6,266 bases of DNA from positions 1 through 6,266 of the forward strand of contig JAHILT010000009.1 in the NCBI GenBank assembly GCA_018896875.1, read 5' to 3'. The number at the start of each line of letters is the position of its first letter. Position 1 is the first letter of the stretch. The stretch comes from Patescibacteria group bacterium. GTDB taxonomy: Bacteria; Patescibacteriota; Minisyncoccia; UBA6257; 02-FULL-45-10c. The notes beneath the pieces were generated by a model that was given only the letters and a program-made list of their open reading frames with translations, was not told where the DNA came from and ran no database searches. Below are positions 1 to 5,714 of this stretch, one piece after another. A program made the position numbers and the translations under genes.

Positions 1-246
1 AATTATTAAAATTGGGATTTTTTGACTATTGGGATCCATATTTATTTCTTCCATAACCTCAAAGCCAGATTTTCCAGGAAGAATTAAATCTAAAAGTATT
101 AAATCAAAAGTTCCTTCTTTGAAAGCTTTTACACCTTCATCCCCAGATTTTGCTAAATGAATATCAAAATTATCTTTCTCTAATCTCTTCTTAAGGAGAG
201 AGGATAAAAATGGATCGTCTTCAATCAATAAGATTTTTTTTAACAT
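1..246 (-). CDS. Response regulator, receiver domain (3' part beyond the left edge)
   Basis: This is the first 82 residues of a two-component response regulator; the rest lies outside the window. The protein starts MLKKILLIEDDP, and the acidic pair D10/D11 would bind Mg2+. D53 in DLILLDLILPGKSG is the expected phosphoacceptor, followed by the usual LPG(K)SG loop. The visible part ends in PILII, just before the conserved Thr/Ser of strand 4. A sensor kinase would phosphorylate D53 to switch the protein. The output domain is not visible, so DNA-binding and stand-alone receiver types cannot be told apart. The ATG at 246 is the natural receiver start. No Shine-Dalgarno motif precedes it: the roughly 37-nt leader is only A/T. 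The gene lies downstream of the 16S terminator and seems to have its own promoter near 290-298. Confidence 0.93.
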   Translation of the reverse strand, partial: MLKKILLIEDDPFLSSLLKKRLEKDNFDIHLAKSGDEGVKAFKEGTFDLILLDLILPGKSGFEVMEEINMDPNSQKIPILII

Positions 247-289
247 AAAAAGTATGAATTAATTATTTTAAGTTTAGCTTAGTATAAAA

Positions 290-298
290 ATTATAGCA
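290..298 (-). promoter_or_regulatory. Extended -10 promoter for the response regulator
   Basis: On the minus strand TGCTATAAT matches an extended -10 element (TGn plus a perfect TATAAT). It lies between the 16S terminator and the response regulator and would give a leader of about 37 nt. A TATACT at 281-286 is a weaker alternative. No clear -35 box was identified. Confidence 0.55.
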
Positions 299-328
299 TA
301 AAGAATAAAAGTAAAATAGATTAATAAT

Positions 329-354
329 AAAAAAACACCTGTTGGTGTTTTTTT
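329..354 (-). terminator. Rho-independent terminator of the 16S transcript
   Basis: The stem AACACC/GGTGTT has a 4-nt loop (340-343) and is extended by A7/T7 tracts on both sides, so it could work on either strand. On the minus strand it lies just beyond the distal arm of the 16S processing stem. It would end the rRNA transcript before any 23S gene, so the 16S gene appears to be transcribed alone. Confidence 0.85.
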
Positions 355-360
355 ATCAAC

Positions 361-385
361 TTAAGAATTTTTTAGTTATCTCAAT
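361..385 (-). repeat. Distal arm of the pre-16S processing stem
   Basis: These 25 bases are the exact reverse complement of 2121-2145, on the other side of the 16S gene. In the transcript the two arms would pair into a perfect 25-bp helix looping out the 16S, the usual shape of a bacterial RNase III processing stem. It is about 120 nt beyond the mature 3' end. Confidence 0.85.
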
Positions 386-392
386 CTTACCC

Positions 393-498
393 GGAGTCAA
401 TTTATTTTTCGCTAAGCGATAAATAAACGCTCTAAGGGGTCGTCACATAAAGGCTGAACGACCAACACCTTGAAACAATATTATTGTTTATCGACTCT
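393..498 (-). other. Structured 16S 3' spacer
   Basis: This spacer lies between the 16S 3' end and the processing stem. It holds three hairpins: AAACAAT/ATTGTTT at 473-489 (loop 3), GGTCGT/ACGACC at 438-463, and an 11-bp stem with one mismatch at 402-426. GAGTC/GACTC at 493-497 and 394-398 could close them into one branched domain. No CCTCC occurs on the transcribed strand anywhere in 361-512. No tRNA or coding sequence was recognised. Confidence 0.6.
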
Positions 499-504
499 AA
501 AATA

Positions 505-2068
<1,564 letters not shown>

Positions 2069-2073
2069 AACTA

Positions 2074-2107
2074 GTTGCAAAAAACTTTCGAACAAGTTAC
2101 TTGCAAC
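2074..2107 (-). other. Hairpin just before the mature 16S 5' end
   Basis: GTTGCAA (from 2107) and TTGCAAC (to 2074) form a 7-bp stem. It encloses a smaller AACTT/AAGTT stem. The element lies between the processing stem and the 16S 5' end, so it is probably part of the precursor fold. Confidence 0.5.
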
Positions 2108-2120
2108 CAGCTTTATATTT

Positions 2121-2145
2121 ATTGAGATAACTAAAAAATTCTTAA
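2121..2145 (-). repeat. Proximal arm of the pre-16S processing stem
   Basis: This is the partner of 361-385: 25 of 25 bases are complementary. It is about 50 nt upstream of the mature 16S 5' end. Perfect pairing over 25 bp in AT-rich DNA, placed symmetrically around the rRNA, is very unlikely by chance. It also argues that both flanks of the 16S gene belong to the same locus. Confidence 0.85.
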
Positions 2146-2199
2146 TCTTAAACTTACATAGACTCGCTATGCTATTAAATTATCAAGGTAAGGAGTGCT

Positions 2200-2223
2200 C
2201 TTATCCTTAATGAAAAGGATAAG
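2200..2223. other. Inverted repeat in the 16S leader
   Basis: CTTATCCTT and AAGGATAAG form a perfect 9-bp stem with a 6-nt loop, in the transcribed leader about 110 nt after the predicted 16S transcription start. No T-tract follows it on either strand, so a terminator is unlikely. It may be a leader hairpin affecting rRNA transcription or folding. Confidence 0.45.
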
Positions 2224-2337
2224 AAAACACACCCACCCCACCAGACATTTCAAACCCGAAATCTCTAATAAGGTGGATGCATTAACAAAACAAATATTAA
2301 GTTTTAACACCAACTCAACTCACTGAATATAATACAT

Positions 2338-2365
2338 AGTATATTTACAAAACACAATATGTCAA
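2338..2365 (-). promoter_or_regulatory. 16S rRNA promoter
   Basis: On the minus strand a perfect -35 TTGACA (2365-2360) is followed by a 16-bp spacer and TATACT (2343-2338). Transcription would begin near 2331 and run through a leader of roughly 260 nt before the mature 16S. It is the best sigma-70-type promoter in the window, as expected for an rRNA gene. Confidence 0.75.
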
Positions 2366-2406
2366 CCATCCACACACAAATCCATCCTAAAACTTTTTTG
2401 TATTTT

Positions 2407-2438
2407 GTCATTGCGAGAAGTCCGCGACGAAGCAATCC
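2407..2438 (+). repeat. Palindromic repeat, GTCATTGCG family (copy A1)
   Basis: It begins GTCATTGCGAG and ends GAAGCAATCCC, so ATTGC/GCAAT form the outer stem. It shares its ends with the copies at 3178-3243 and 3262-3289, and all are in the same orientation. Elements of this shape are widespread intergenic hairpin repeats in bacteria. Confidence 0.65.
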
Positions 2439-2529
2439 CTCTTCCTCTTAAAGTTTTAATAAAATTATTTTTTAATTTAATTTATCCAATTAAATAAAAT
2501 CTTAAATCTTATTTTTTCTTTCCGTCTCT

Positions 2530-2560
2530 GTCATTCCGCACTACAATGCGGAATCCAATC
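2530..2560 (+). repeat. Palindromic repeat, GTCATTCC family (copy B1)
   Basis: ATTCCGCA (2533-2540) and TGCGGAAT (2547-2554) form a perfect 8-bp stem, preceded by GTC and followed by CCA. Related copies are at 3132-3160 and 3299-3326. Confidence 0.7.
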
Positions 2561-2594
2561 TTCCTTAAATTTTTAAATCTTTATATATTTAAAT

Positions 2595-2994
2595 TTATTT
2601 AATCTCAAGCATCAACCCACCATAACAAAAATCCGCAAGCATATCATTCAACCTATTAATAGAATTAAGATGACAATCCGCCGCAAGAATAACCAAACGA
2701 TTTTTAATCTGAAGCTCCTTAAGAACAATAAGCAACTCCTCTTGCGTCCTCTCTACAAAACTCATCCGCAGTAGCATATAAAACAGATTTTTTATTAGTC
2801 TGCTTAAATTTTCTAACTATTGATTTTAATAAATGAGTCTTGCCACTTCCGGATTCACCATACAAAAACATAGGACTACTATATTCCATAGACTCTTGAC
2901 CAACACCCAACACCGCCGAAAAAGCCAACATATTAGAATCCTTCACAATAAAATTATCAAAACAAAAACCCGAATTTAATTTTGTATTAATCAT
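2595..2994 (-). pseudogene. DnaA/Hda-like AAA+ ATPase, deleted and frameshifted
   Basis: The first frame (2994 down to about 2758) encodes a DnaA-type ATPase start: FDNFIVKDSNMLA, then PMFLYGESGSGKTHLL with a Walker A GESGSGKT at residues 46-53, then VLYATADEF. The second frame (about 2753 to 2595) resumes with ERTQEELLIVLKELQ, as in DnaA after Walker B, and ends GGLMLEIK. About 35 residues expected between DEF and ERTQEE, including the Walker B aspartates, are missing, and the frame changes at 2753-2757. The arginine-rich DRLKSRF-type segment is also altered (NRLNDMLADF), and nothing follows the base domain. There is no DnaA domain I or IV, so the parent was probably an Hda-like or short DnaA paralogue, not the main initiator. 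As it stands it could not hydrolyse ATP normally. The promoter in front still looks intact. Confidence 0.8.
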
Positions 2995-2997
2995 AAA

Positions 2998-3009
2998 TCC
3001 ATTATACCA
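2998..3009 (-). promoter_or_regulatory. Extended -10 giving a leaderless start for the dnaA-like remnant
   Basis: On the minus strand TTGGTATAATGG carries TGnTATAAT with a perfect -10 at 3006-3001. Six bases (GGATTT) separate it from ATG at 2994, so transcription would begin at or within a base of the start codon. There is no room for a ribosome binding site. No convincing -35 is seen. Confidence 0.6.
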
Positions 3010-3045
3010 AAAAACAAATAATAAAATTTAATATTACCCCTTTTT

Positions 3046-3084
3046 CTTATCCCCTCCTTTTAAAGGAGGGCTAGGGTGGATTTT
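3046..3084 (+). repeat. Palindromic repeat, family C (copy C1)
   Basis: CCCTCCTTT (3052-3060) and AAAGGAGGG (3062-3070) form a palindrome, followed by CTAGGGTGGATTTT. A second copy at 4985-5055 matches this text closely but is interrupted after CTAGGG. Confidence 0.75.
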
Positions 3085-3131
3085 AAATCTTTGTATTTTT
3101 AAATATTTAAATATTCTTCCCCTCCTCCTCT

Positions 3132-3160
3132 GTCATTCCGGCCAACGAGCCAGAATCCAG
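3132..3160 (+). repeat. Palindromic repeat, GTCATTCC family (copy B2)
   Basis: The element reads GTCATTCCGGC, a short loop, then GCCAGAATCCAG. The stem ATTCCGGC/GCCAGAAT has one mismatch. Orientation and ends match B1 and B3. Confidence 0.65.
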
Positions 3161-3177
3161 TCCTTCTCCTCCCCTCC

Positions 3178-3243
3178 GTCATTGCGCTTTGCCCGCCATA
3201 TCCGCCAGCTGGCGGATATGGCGGGAGCGAGCCCGTGGCAATC
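3178..3243 (+). repeat. GTCATTGCG repeat (copy A2) split by a 34-bp perfect palindrome
   Basis: The ends match copy A3 (GTCATTGCG at 3178-3186; AGCGAG...GTGGCAATCT from 3226). About 39 extra bases (3187-3225) lie between them. Of these, 3192-3225 is a perfect palindrome: the left arm CCCGCCATATCCGCCAG is matched base for base by the right arm, with no loop. It looks like one small palindromic element inserted into another. Confidence 0.75.
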
Positions 3244-3261
3244 TATTTTCTCTTCCTCTTT

Positions 3262-3289
3262 GTCATTGCGAGCGATAGCGTGGCAATCT
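3262..3289 (+). repeat. Palindromic repeat, GTCATTGCG family (copy A3)
   Basis: This is a 28-nt unit, GTCATTGCGAG, CGATAGCG, TGGCAATCT, with ATTGC/GCAAT as outer stem. It is the plain form of the family and serves as reference for the interrupted copy A2. Confidence 0.7.
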
Positions 3290-3298
3290 GCACCCTCT

Positions 3299-3327
3299 GT
3301 CATTCCTGGCTTGACCAGGAATCCAGT
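3299..3327 (+). repeat. Palindromic repeat, GTCATTCC family (copy B3)
   Basis: ATTCCTGG (3302-3309) and CCAGGAAT (3315-3322) form a perfect 8-bp stem around a 5-nt loop, followed by CCAGT as in copy B2. The stem bases differ from B1 and B2 but stay paired, so the structure is conserved more than the sequence. Confidence 0.7.
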
Positions 3328-3580
3328 CTCCCCTTCTTCGTTATTAGTTATTTGTTATAAGTCATAAGTTAATACCCCAACGCCTCAATATATGAGCCAT
3401 TAATGAGCCGTTTAAAAAACAAAACAACTCTCTTCCTTCCTTCCTCTAGCCCCCAACGCCTAGTTACTAATGCCAAGTGCCTAGTTCCCCAATCATTATA
3501 TCCACCAAAACCCTCAAGCAATTTGGTGAATATAGATAAATATGAAATTAAACCTCCTTAAGCTTTATAATTCAGAAAGA

Positions 3581-3796
3581 CTATTTGTTGTTAAAGATTT
3601 TTAAAAATTGGAAACAAGACCAAATGCTAAATATAAACAATAATAAACCAGTAAATACGTAAGCTAATTTTCGGTTAGTCTTGTGAGCTATACGAATATT
3701 AGTCTCAGAACAAAATAAAGAAATTAAGAAACGAAGTATCCAATGAATTATGCTACTAACTAATTTATCAAATGGCGATGAATAATTCTTTTTCAT
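3581..3796 (-). CDS. Small membrane protein, third gene of the toxin-antitoxin-like operon
   Basis: This encodes 71 residues of no recognised family. Residues 12-29 (LVSSIIHWILRFLISLFC) are hydrophobic and may be a first membrane or amphipathic segment. Residues 44-66 (LAYVFTGLLLFIFSIWSCFQFL) are a clear transmembrane helix. The two are joined by a polar, basic loop (ETNIRIAHKTNRK), and the protein ends in a short basic tail. The gene starts only 9 nt after the putative toxin stop, so it is probably cotranscribed and translated by reinitiation; no Shine-Dalgarno motif precedes ATG. It could be a membrane partner of the pair, an immunity factor or an unrelated passenger. The sequence alone does not decide, and a spurious frame cannot be fully excluded. 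Confidence 0.55.
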   Translation of the reverse strand: MKKNYSSPFDKLVSSIIHWILRFLISLFCSETNIRIAHKTNRKLAYVFTGLLLFIFSIWSCFQFLKIFNNK

Positions 3797-3805
3797 ACTT
3801 CGTTA

Positions 3806-4198
3806 TTATAATAAATCTCTATATTCAGGATAATTCTTTTTTACAATACTCCTCCATTCCGCCGTTTCATTCCTACTTTTAATATTATTTTTACTATACA
3901 CCAAAAGAACGTGAATAATATTTGTTTTTTTATTTAAAGCCACAATACATCTATTACCCGAACCATGCCTAGAAATATTTACACCAGCAATCTTAAATTC
4001 AGTCTTACAAATTTGAATTTCTAATCCCTTTGTAATTTTTTCGGCAATACTTTTATCAAAAAGCACATCAAAACTCTGAAACTCTCTAGTGAGTATCTCT
4101 AATGTTAATTCCCACGCACTCCTATATTTCTTCTCAAAAGTTTTTATAAAATGCCTTTCTGTAAATTTTTCGAAAATTACAGAATATTTAGTAGACAT
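3806..4198 (-). CDS. Putative RelE/HigB-like toxin
   Basis: This is a 130-residue basic protein. The N-terminal half looks helical (TERHFIKTFEKKYRSAWELTLEIL). The C-terminal half alternates short strands: FKIAGVNIS, GNRCIVALNKKTNIIHVLLVYSKNNI, then a helix with the pattern ETAEWRSIVKKNYPEY. A central R83 on a strand, followed by a hairpin and a Y/K-rich strand, resembles the RelE/ParE/HigB fold, whose members cut ribosome-bound mRNA or poison gyrase. That assignment is by pattern and gene context only. The start codon overlaps the end of the upstream XRE-Panacea gene by 11 nt (ATGTCTACTAA), a typical antitoxin-first arrangement with coupled translation. It is longer than a usual RelE (about 90 residues), so another toxin fold is possible. 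Confidence 0.6.
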   Translation of the reverse strand: MSTKYSVIFEKFTERHFIKTFEKKYRSAWELTLEILTREFQSFDVLFDKSIAEKITKGLEIQICKTEFKIAGVNISRHGSGNRCIVALNKKTNIIHVLLVYSKNNIKSRNETAEWRSIVKKNYPEYRDLL

Positions 4199-4883
4199 AA
4201 TCTGGATCTTCTTGAGTAATCAAGCCATAAGGAATAATTTCGTTATCATCACAAATCATAAACGGCAACTGATTATGAGTAAAATTCACAATCTCATTAG
4301 TATTTTTATCCTTCCACTTTGCAGTAATTTTTTTAATTAATTTATTTTCTTCAAAAGAAAGAGTTTTAAGTTTTTCATTTCTATTCCCTTCTGACTCACT
4401 AATAAGCAACATATCCTTTTTACCGACGCTCTTTCGGTCAACCACAATTTTTCCAGATTCCTCAAGCTCATCAACAGCACGAAAAAACATATCCGGCACT
4501 GGTCCATAAGAAATTTTTCTATACTGCATACCACTCATACTTTCAAGATGGTCATAAAACCATGAAAAATCAGCTAAATATAAAAGCTTAGCAAGTTTTG
4601 TTTTCGGTATTTTCCCATCCCTCAAGCTAGATTTTCTTAAATAAGCCAAAATCATTTGTTTATATTTTTCGTAATCTGGCACCAACCCACTTTTCATTCC
4701 CGACAAAGGAATACCAAAAATATCAGATATTTTTTGCGCCTCAGACAATGTAAGCTCTCTCTTCCCCTGTTCAATTGCTATGTATGAATTACGTGAAATA
4801 CCTATTTTTTTCGCAACCTCCAATTGCGAAATACCCTTTTCTAATCTAAGACTTTTTATTTTCTTTATATATTCTTTAATCAT
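4188..4883 (-). CDS. XRE HTH plus Panacea (DUF4065/SocA-like) antitoxin-type protein
   Basis: This encodes 231 residues from the chosen ATG. Residues 2-60 form an XRE/Cro helix-turn-helix (SLRLEKGISQLEVAKKIGISRNSYIAIEQGKRELTL). Residues about 72-210 match the Panacea pattern: KTKLAKLLYLADFSWFY (95-110), YGPVP (126-130), an AVDELEESGKI helix, and the late THNQLPF (202-208). In known Panacea systems this domain neutralises diverse toxins while the HTH represses the operon. The next gene overlaps it by 11 nt and is the likely toxin. ATG at 4883 is preferred over an in-frame GTG at 4898, because a -10 TATACT ends 6 nt before the ATG and itself overlaps the GTG-initiated frame. The mRNA is then leaderless. 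The promoter spacer carries the 8-bp palindrome TTGCGCAA, a candidate autoregulatory operator. Confidence 0.88.
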   Translation of the reverse strand: MIKEYIKKIKSLRLEKGISQLEVAKKIGISRNSYIAIEQGKRELTLSEAQKISDIFGIPLSGMKSGLVPDYEKYKQMILAYLRKSSLRDGKIPKTKLAKLLYLADFSWFYDHLESMSGMQYRKISYGPVPDMFFRAVDELEESGKIVVDRKSVGKKDMLLISESEGNRNEKLKTLSFEENKLIKKITAKWKDKNTNEIVNFTHNQLPFMICDDNEIIPYGLITQEDPDYVY

Positions 4884-4889
4884 ATTTAC

Positions 4890-4917
4890 AGTATACACAA
4901 CTTGCGCAAAATCACAA
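4890..4917 (-). promoter_or_regulatory. Promoter and candidate operator of the XRE-Panacea operon
   Basis: On the minus strand TTGTGA, a 16-bp spacer and TATACT (4895-4890) form a sigma-70-type promoter. The ATG at 4883 begins 7 nt after the last -10 base, at the expected transcription start. The spacer holds the perfect palindrome TTGCGCAA (about 4901-4908), flanked on both sides by GTTGTG. Repressor binding there would block polymerase. Confidence 0.65.
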
Positions 4918-4984
4918 CATCAAGTGTTCATAATTTTAACACCATATGAACACCCTCCTTTCCTCATCCCCTCCTTTAATCTTT

Positions 4985-5055
4985 CTTATCCCCCTCCTTT
5001 TAAAGGAGGGCTAGGGCATGCCCCCTTACTCATCCTTGAGTGTGGGGGTGGATTT
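4985..5055 (+). repeat. Family C palindrome (copy C2) interrupted by a second hairpin
   Basis: From CTTATC to CTAGGG (ending at 5016) it matches copy C1 apart from one extra C. The next C1 bases, TGGATTT, appear only at 5049-5055. The 32 bases between them contain a 12-pair hairpin (CCCCCTTACTCA against TGAGTGTGGGGG, one mismatch, 5021-5048). The copy therefore appears to have been split by a small inserted palindrome. Confidence 0.7.
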
Positions 5056-5068
5056 CCCCCTCCGCCTG

Positions 5069-5092
5069 CCCCGTAGCAAATCTTTGATTTTG
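5069..5092 (+). repeat. Repeat D, copy 1
   Basis: These 24 bases (CCCCGTAGCAAATC, then TTTGATTTTG) are identical to 5653-5676. In this copy the right arm of the hairpin has decayed to GATTAAAGGGG. Confidence 0.75.
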
Positions 5093-5203
5093 ATTAAAGG
5101 GGTCAGTCACCTTTTATTTCCCCTCCATCCCCTTTCCTCCCTCGCAATATCAAAAAAAATCCCCCGACCCCCGGGTGAACAAACAAACGGCAAGACAAAT
5201 AAA

Positions 5204-5231
5204 CCCCCGCACCTATGTATAGGTGAGGGGG
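5204..5231. other. Long G/C-rich palindrome after the small-protein gene
   Basis: CCCCC, one mismatch, CACCTAT, a 2-nt centre, then ATAGGTG and GGGGG form a 13-position stem. On the minus strand it follows the terminator at 5236-5269 and precedes TTTATTTG, so it may act as a second terminator or mRNA end-protecting hairpin. It may also be another repeat element. Confidence 0.5.
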
Positions 5232-5232
5232 T

Positions 5233-5269
5233 AAAAAACCCGCGTATTTTTTAAAATTAACGCGGGTTT
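5233..5269 (-). terminator. Rho-independent terminator of the 79-residue protein gene
   Basis: The arms AAACCCGCGT (5236-5245) and ACGCGGGTTT (5260-5269) pair perfectly over 10 bp around a 14-nt loop. On the minus strand they are followed by a run of six T. The stem begins a few bases after the stop codon of the upstream minus-strand gene. Confidence 0.85.
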
Positions 5270-5273
5270 ATTT

Positions 5274-5513
5274 TTAAGATACATCGATTAAAGGTTTCTT
5301 GATTATTCGAATTATTTCGCAAAGCTCAAGTCCTCCTCCATCGTTCCAATTTGAAGGCCATCTACATTCTACGCTTATTTCTTTAATAATTTTCCCTGAT
5401 TTTATAACAGCATCTTTGTGTGTATTTGCTTCAAACGATTCATTGATATTGAAACAGCGATCGTTATCAGAACCATCTTTCCAATTAATAATTCCTATTA
5501 GATAAAATGTCAT
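5274..5513 (-). CDS. Small hypothetical protein (79 aa) with a strong Shine-Dalgarno site
   Basis: No family is recognised. The protein is soluble and mixed in character: an N-terminal strand MTFYLIGIINWKDG, a stretch NDRCFNINESFEANTHKDAVIKSGKIIKEISVEC that reads as strand-helix-strand, then a Gly-rich GGGLELCEIIRIIKK strand. It has three Cys and no membrane segment. It looks like a single small alpha/beta domain of the kind found on phages and plasmids, but that is only an impression. The gene is monocistronic, with its own terminator 4 nt after the stop. AAGGAGG lies 8 nt before ATG, the only canonical Shine-Dalgarno site at a gene start in the window, which is odd beside a 16S lacking the complementary sequence. 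This hints at later acquisition. Confidence 0.72.
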   Translation of the reverse strand: MTFYLIGIINWKDGSDNDRCFNINESFEANTHKDAVIKSGKIIKEISVECRWPSNWNDGGGLELCEIIRIIKKPLIDVS

Positions 5514-5521
5514 AATCCTTG

Positions 5522-5528
5522 CCTCCTT
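5522..5528 (-). promoter_or_regulatory. Canonical ribosome binding site AAGGAGG
   Basis: On the minus strand AAGGAGG is followed by CAAGGATT and ATG (5513), a spacing of 8 nt, which is optimal for a bacterium with CCTCC in its 16S. It fixes the start of the 79-residue gene. Confidence 0.75.
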
Positions 5529-5545
5529 ATTAATTTTTAAAGAAC

Positions 5546-5583
5546 ATTAATATTAATTAAGCATTAATTATTTAAACTGTCAA
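5546..5583 (-). promoter_or_regulatory. Possible promoter and A/T-rich dyad for the 79-residue gene
   Basis: A perfect TTGACA is present at 5583-5578 on the minus strand. At 17 bp the -10 candidate is poor (TTAATT) but is preceded by TGC, as in an extended -10. The following ATTAAT-rich text (about 5546-5569) is nearly self-complementary and could be an operator. This is a weak call. Confidence 0.4.
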
Positions 5584-5591
5584 TATTCTAC

Positions 5592-5614
5592 AAAAAAACC
5601 CACACGAGGATTTT
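5592..5614 (-). terminator. Probable terminator after the NERD gene
   Basis: On the minus strand AAAATCC and GGGTTTT pair (one G-T) around a 6-nt loop and run into seven T. It lies about 100 nt after the NERD stop, just before the promoter region of the 79-residue gene. Confidence 0.6.
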
Positions 5615-5652
5615 TCATTTTTTTATATTTTTAATTCCTACCTCTCTGCCCA

Positions 5653-5684
5653 CCCCGTAGCAAATCTTTGATTTTGGTACGGGG
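5653..5684 (+). repeat. Repeat D, copy 2 (complete hairpin)
   Basis: The left arm CCCCGTAGCAAATC pairs with GATTTTGGTACGGGG around TTT, with one bulged position. The first 24 bases are identical to copy 1 at 5069-5092. It sits in the 3' flank of the NERD gene. Confidence 0.75.
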
Positions 5685-5714
5685 CCCACCAAATAAATCC
5701 AACCCAATAATTTT

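Larger units (their letters stand above)
2224..2594. other. Gene-free spacer between 16S and the dnaA-like remnant
   Basis: This stretch contains the 16S promoter and part of its leader, then two hairpin repeats of the GTCATT type at 2407-2438 and 2530-2560. Between the repeats the DNA is A/T-rich. No open frame with a recognisable protein was found on either strand. Confidence 0.7.
2995..3580. other. Repeat-packed gene-free region
   Basis: About 590 bp hold one C-family palindrome (3046-3084), four GTCATT-type hairpins (3132-3327) and a stem at 3508-3538 (ATTCACCAAA pairing with TTTGGTGGAT, one wobble). The rest is low-complexity text such as CCCCAACGCCT, seen near 3373 and 3450, and TTAGTTATT-like runs. 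The + strand frame at 3182-3367 is made entirely of repeat sequence, so it is not called as a gene. Confidence 0.75.
4899..5203. other. Repeat-rich spacer upstream of the XRE-Panacea operon
   Basis: Beyond the operon promoter this stretch holds pyrimidine-rich text with CCCTCCTTT-like fragments, the interrupted C2 palindrome (4985-5055) and one copy of the D repeat (5069-5092). The frames open here on the + strand consist of these repeats and show no protein-like composition, so no gene is called. Confidence 0.65.

Noticed and set aside
2200..2223. Terminator upstream of 16S
   Set aside because: The 9-bp stem is not followed by a T-tract on either strand and lies inside the predicted rRNA leader.
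2745..2765. Programmed frameshift joining the two dnaA-like frames
   Set aside because: Joining the frames would not restore the missing Walker B block, so a deletion is the better explanation.
2407..3327. Possible CRISPR array
   Set aside because: The units are themselves palindromes of differing sequence with irregular spacing, and no cas gene is seen.
3182..3367. 61-residue + strand frame
   Set aside because: It consists entirely of the palindromic repeats A2, A3 and B3 and has no independent coding signal.
3553..3562. TAAGGAGGTT on the minus strand as a ribosome binding site
   Set aside because: No start codon with an open frame follows at a suitable distance.
4896..4898. GTG at 4898 as the start of the XRE-Panacea gene
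   Set aside because: It lies directly in front of the -10 box; the ATG at 4883 fits both the XRE family start and the predicted transcription start.
4089..5505. Several other frames overlapping the XRE-Panacea, toxin and 79-residue genes and the spacer 4780-5254
   Set aside because: They are antisense or out-of-frame to better supported genes, or are made of low-complexity repeats.
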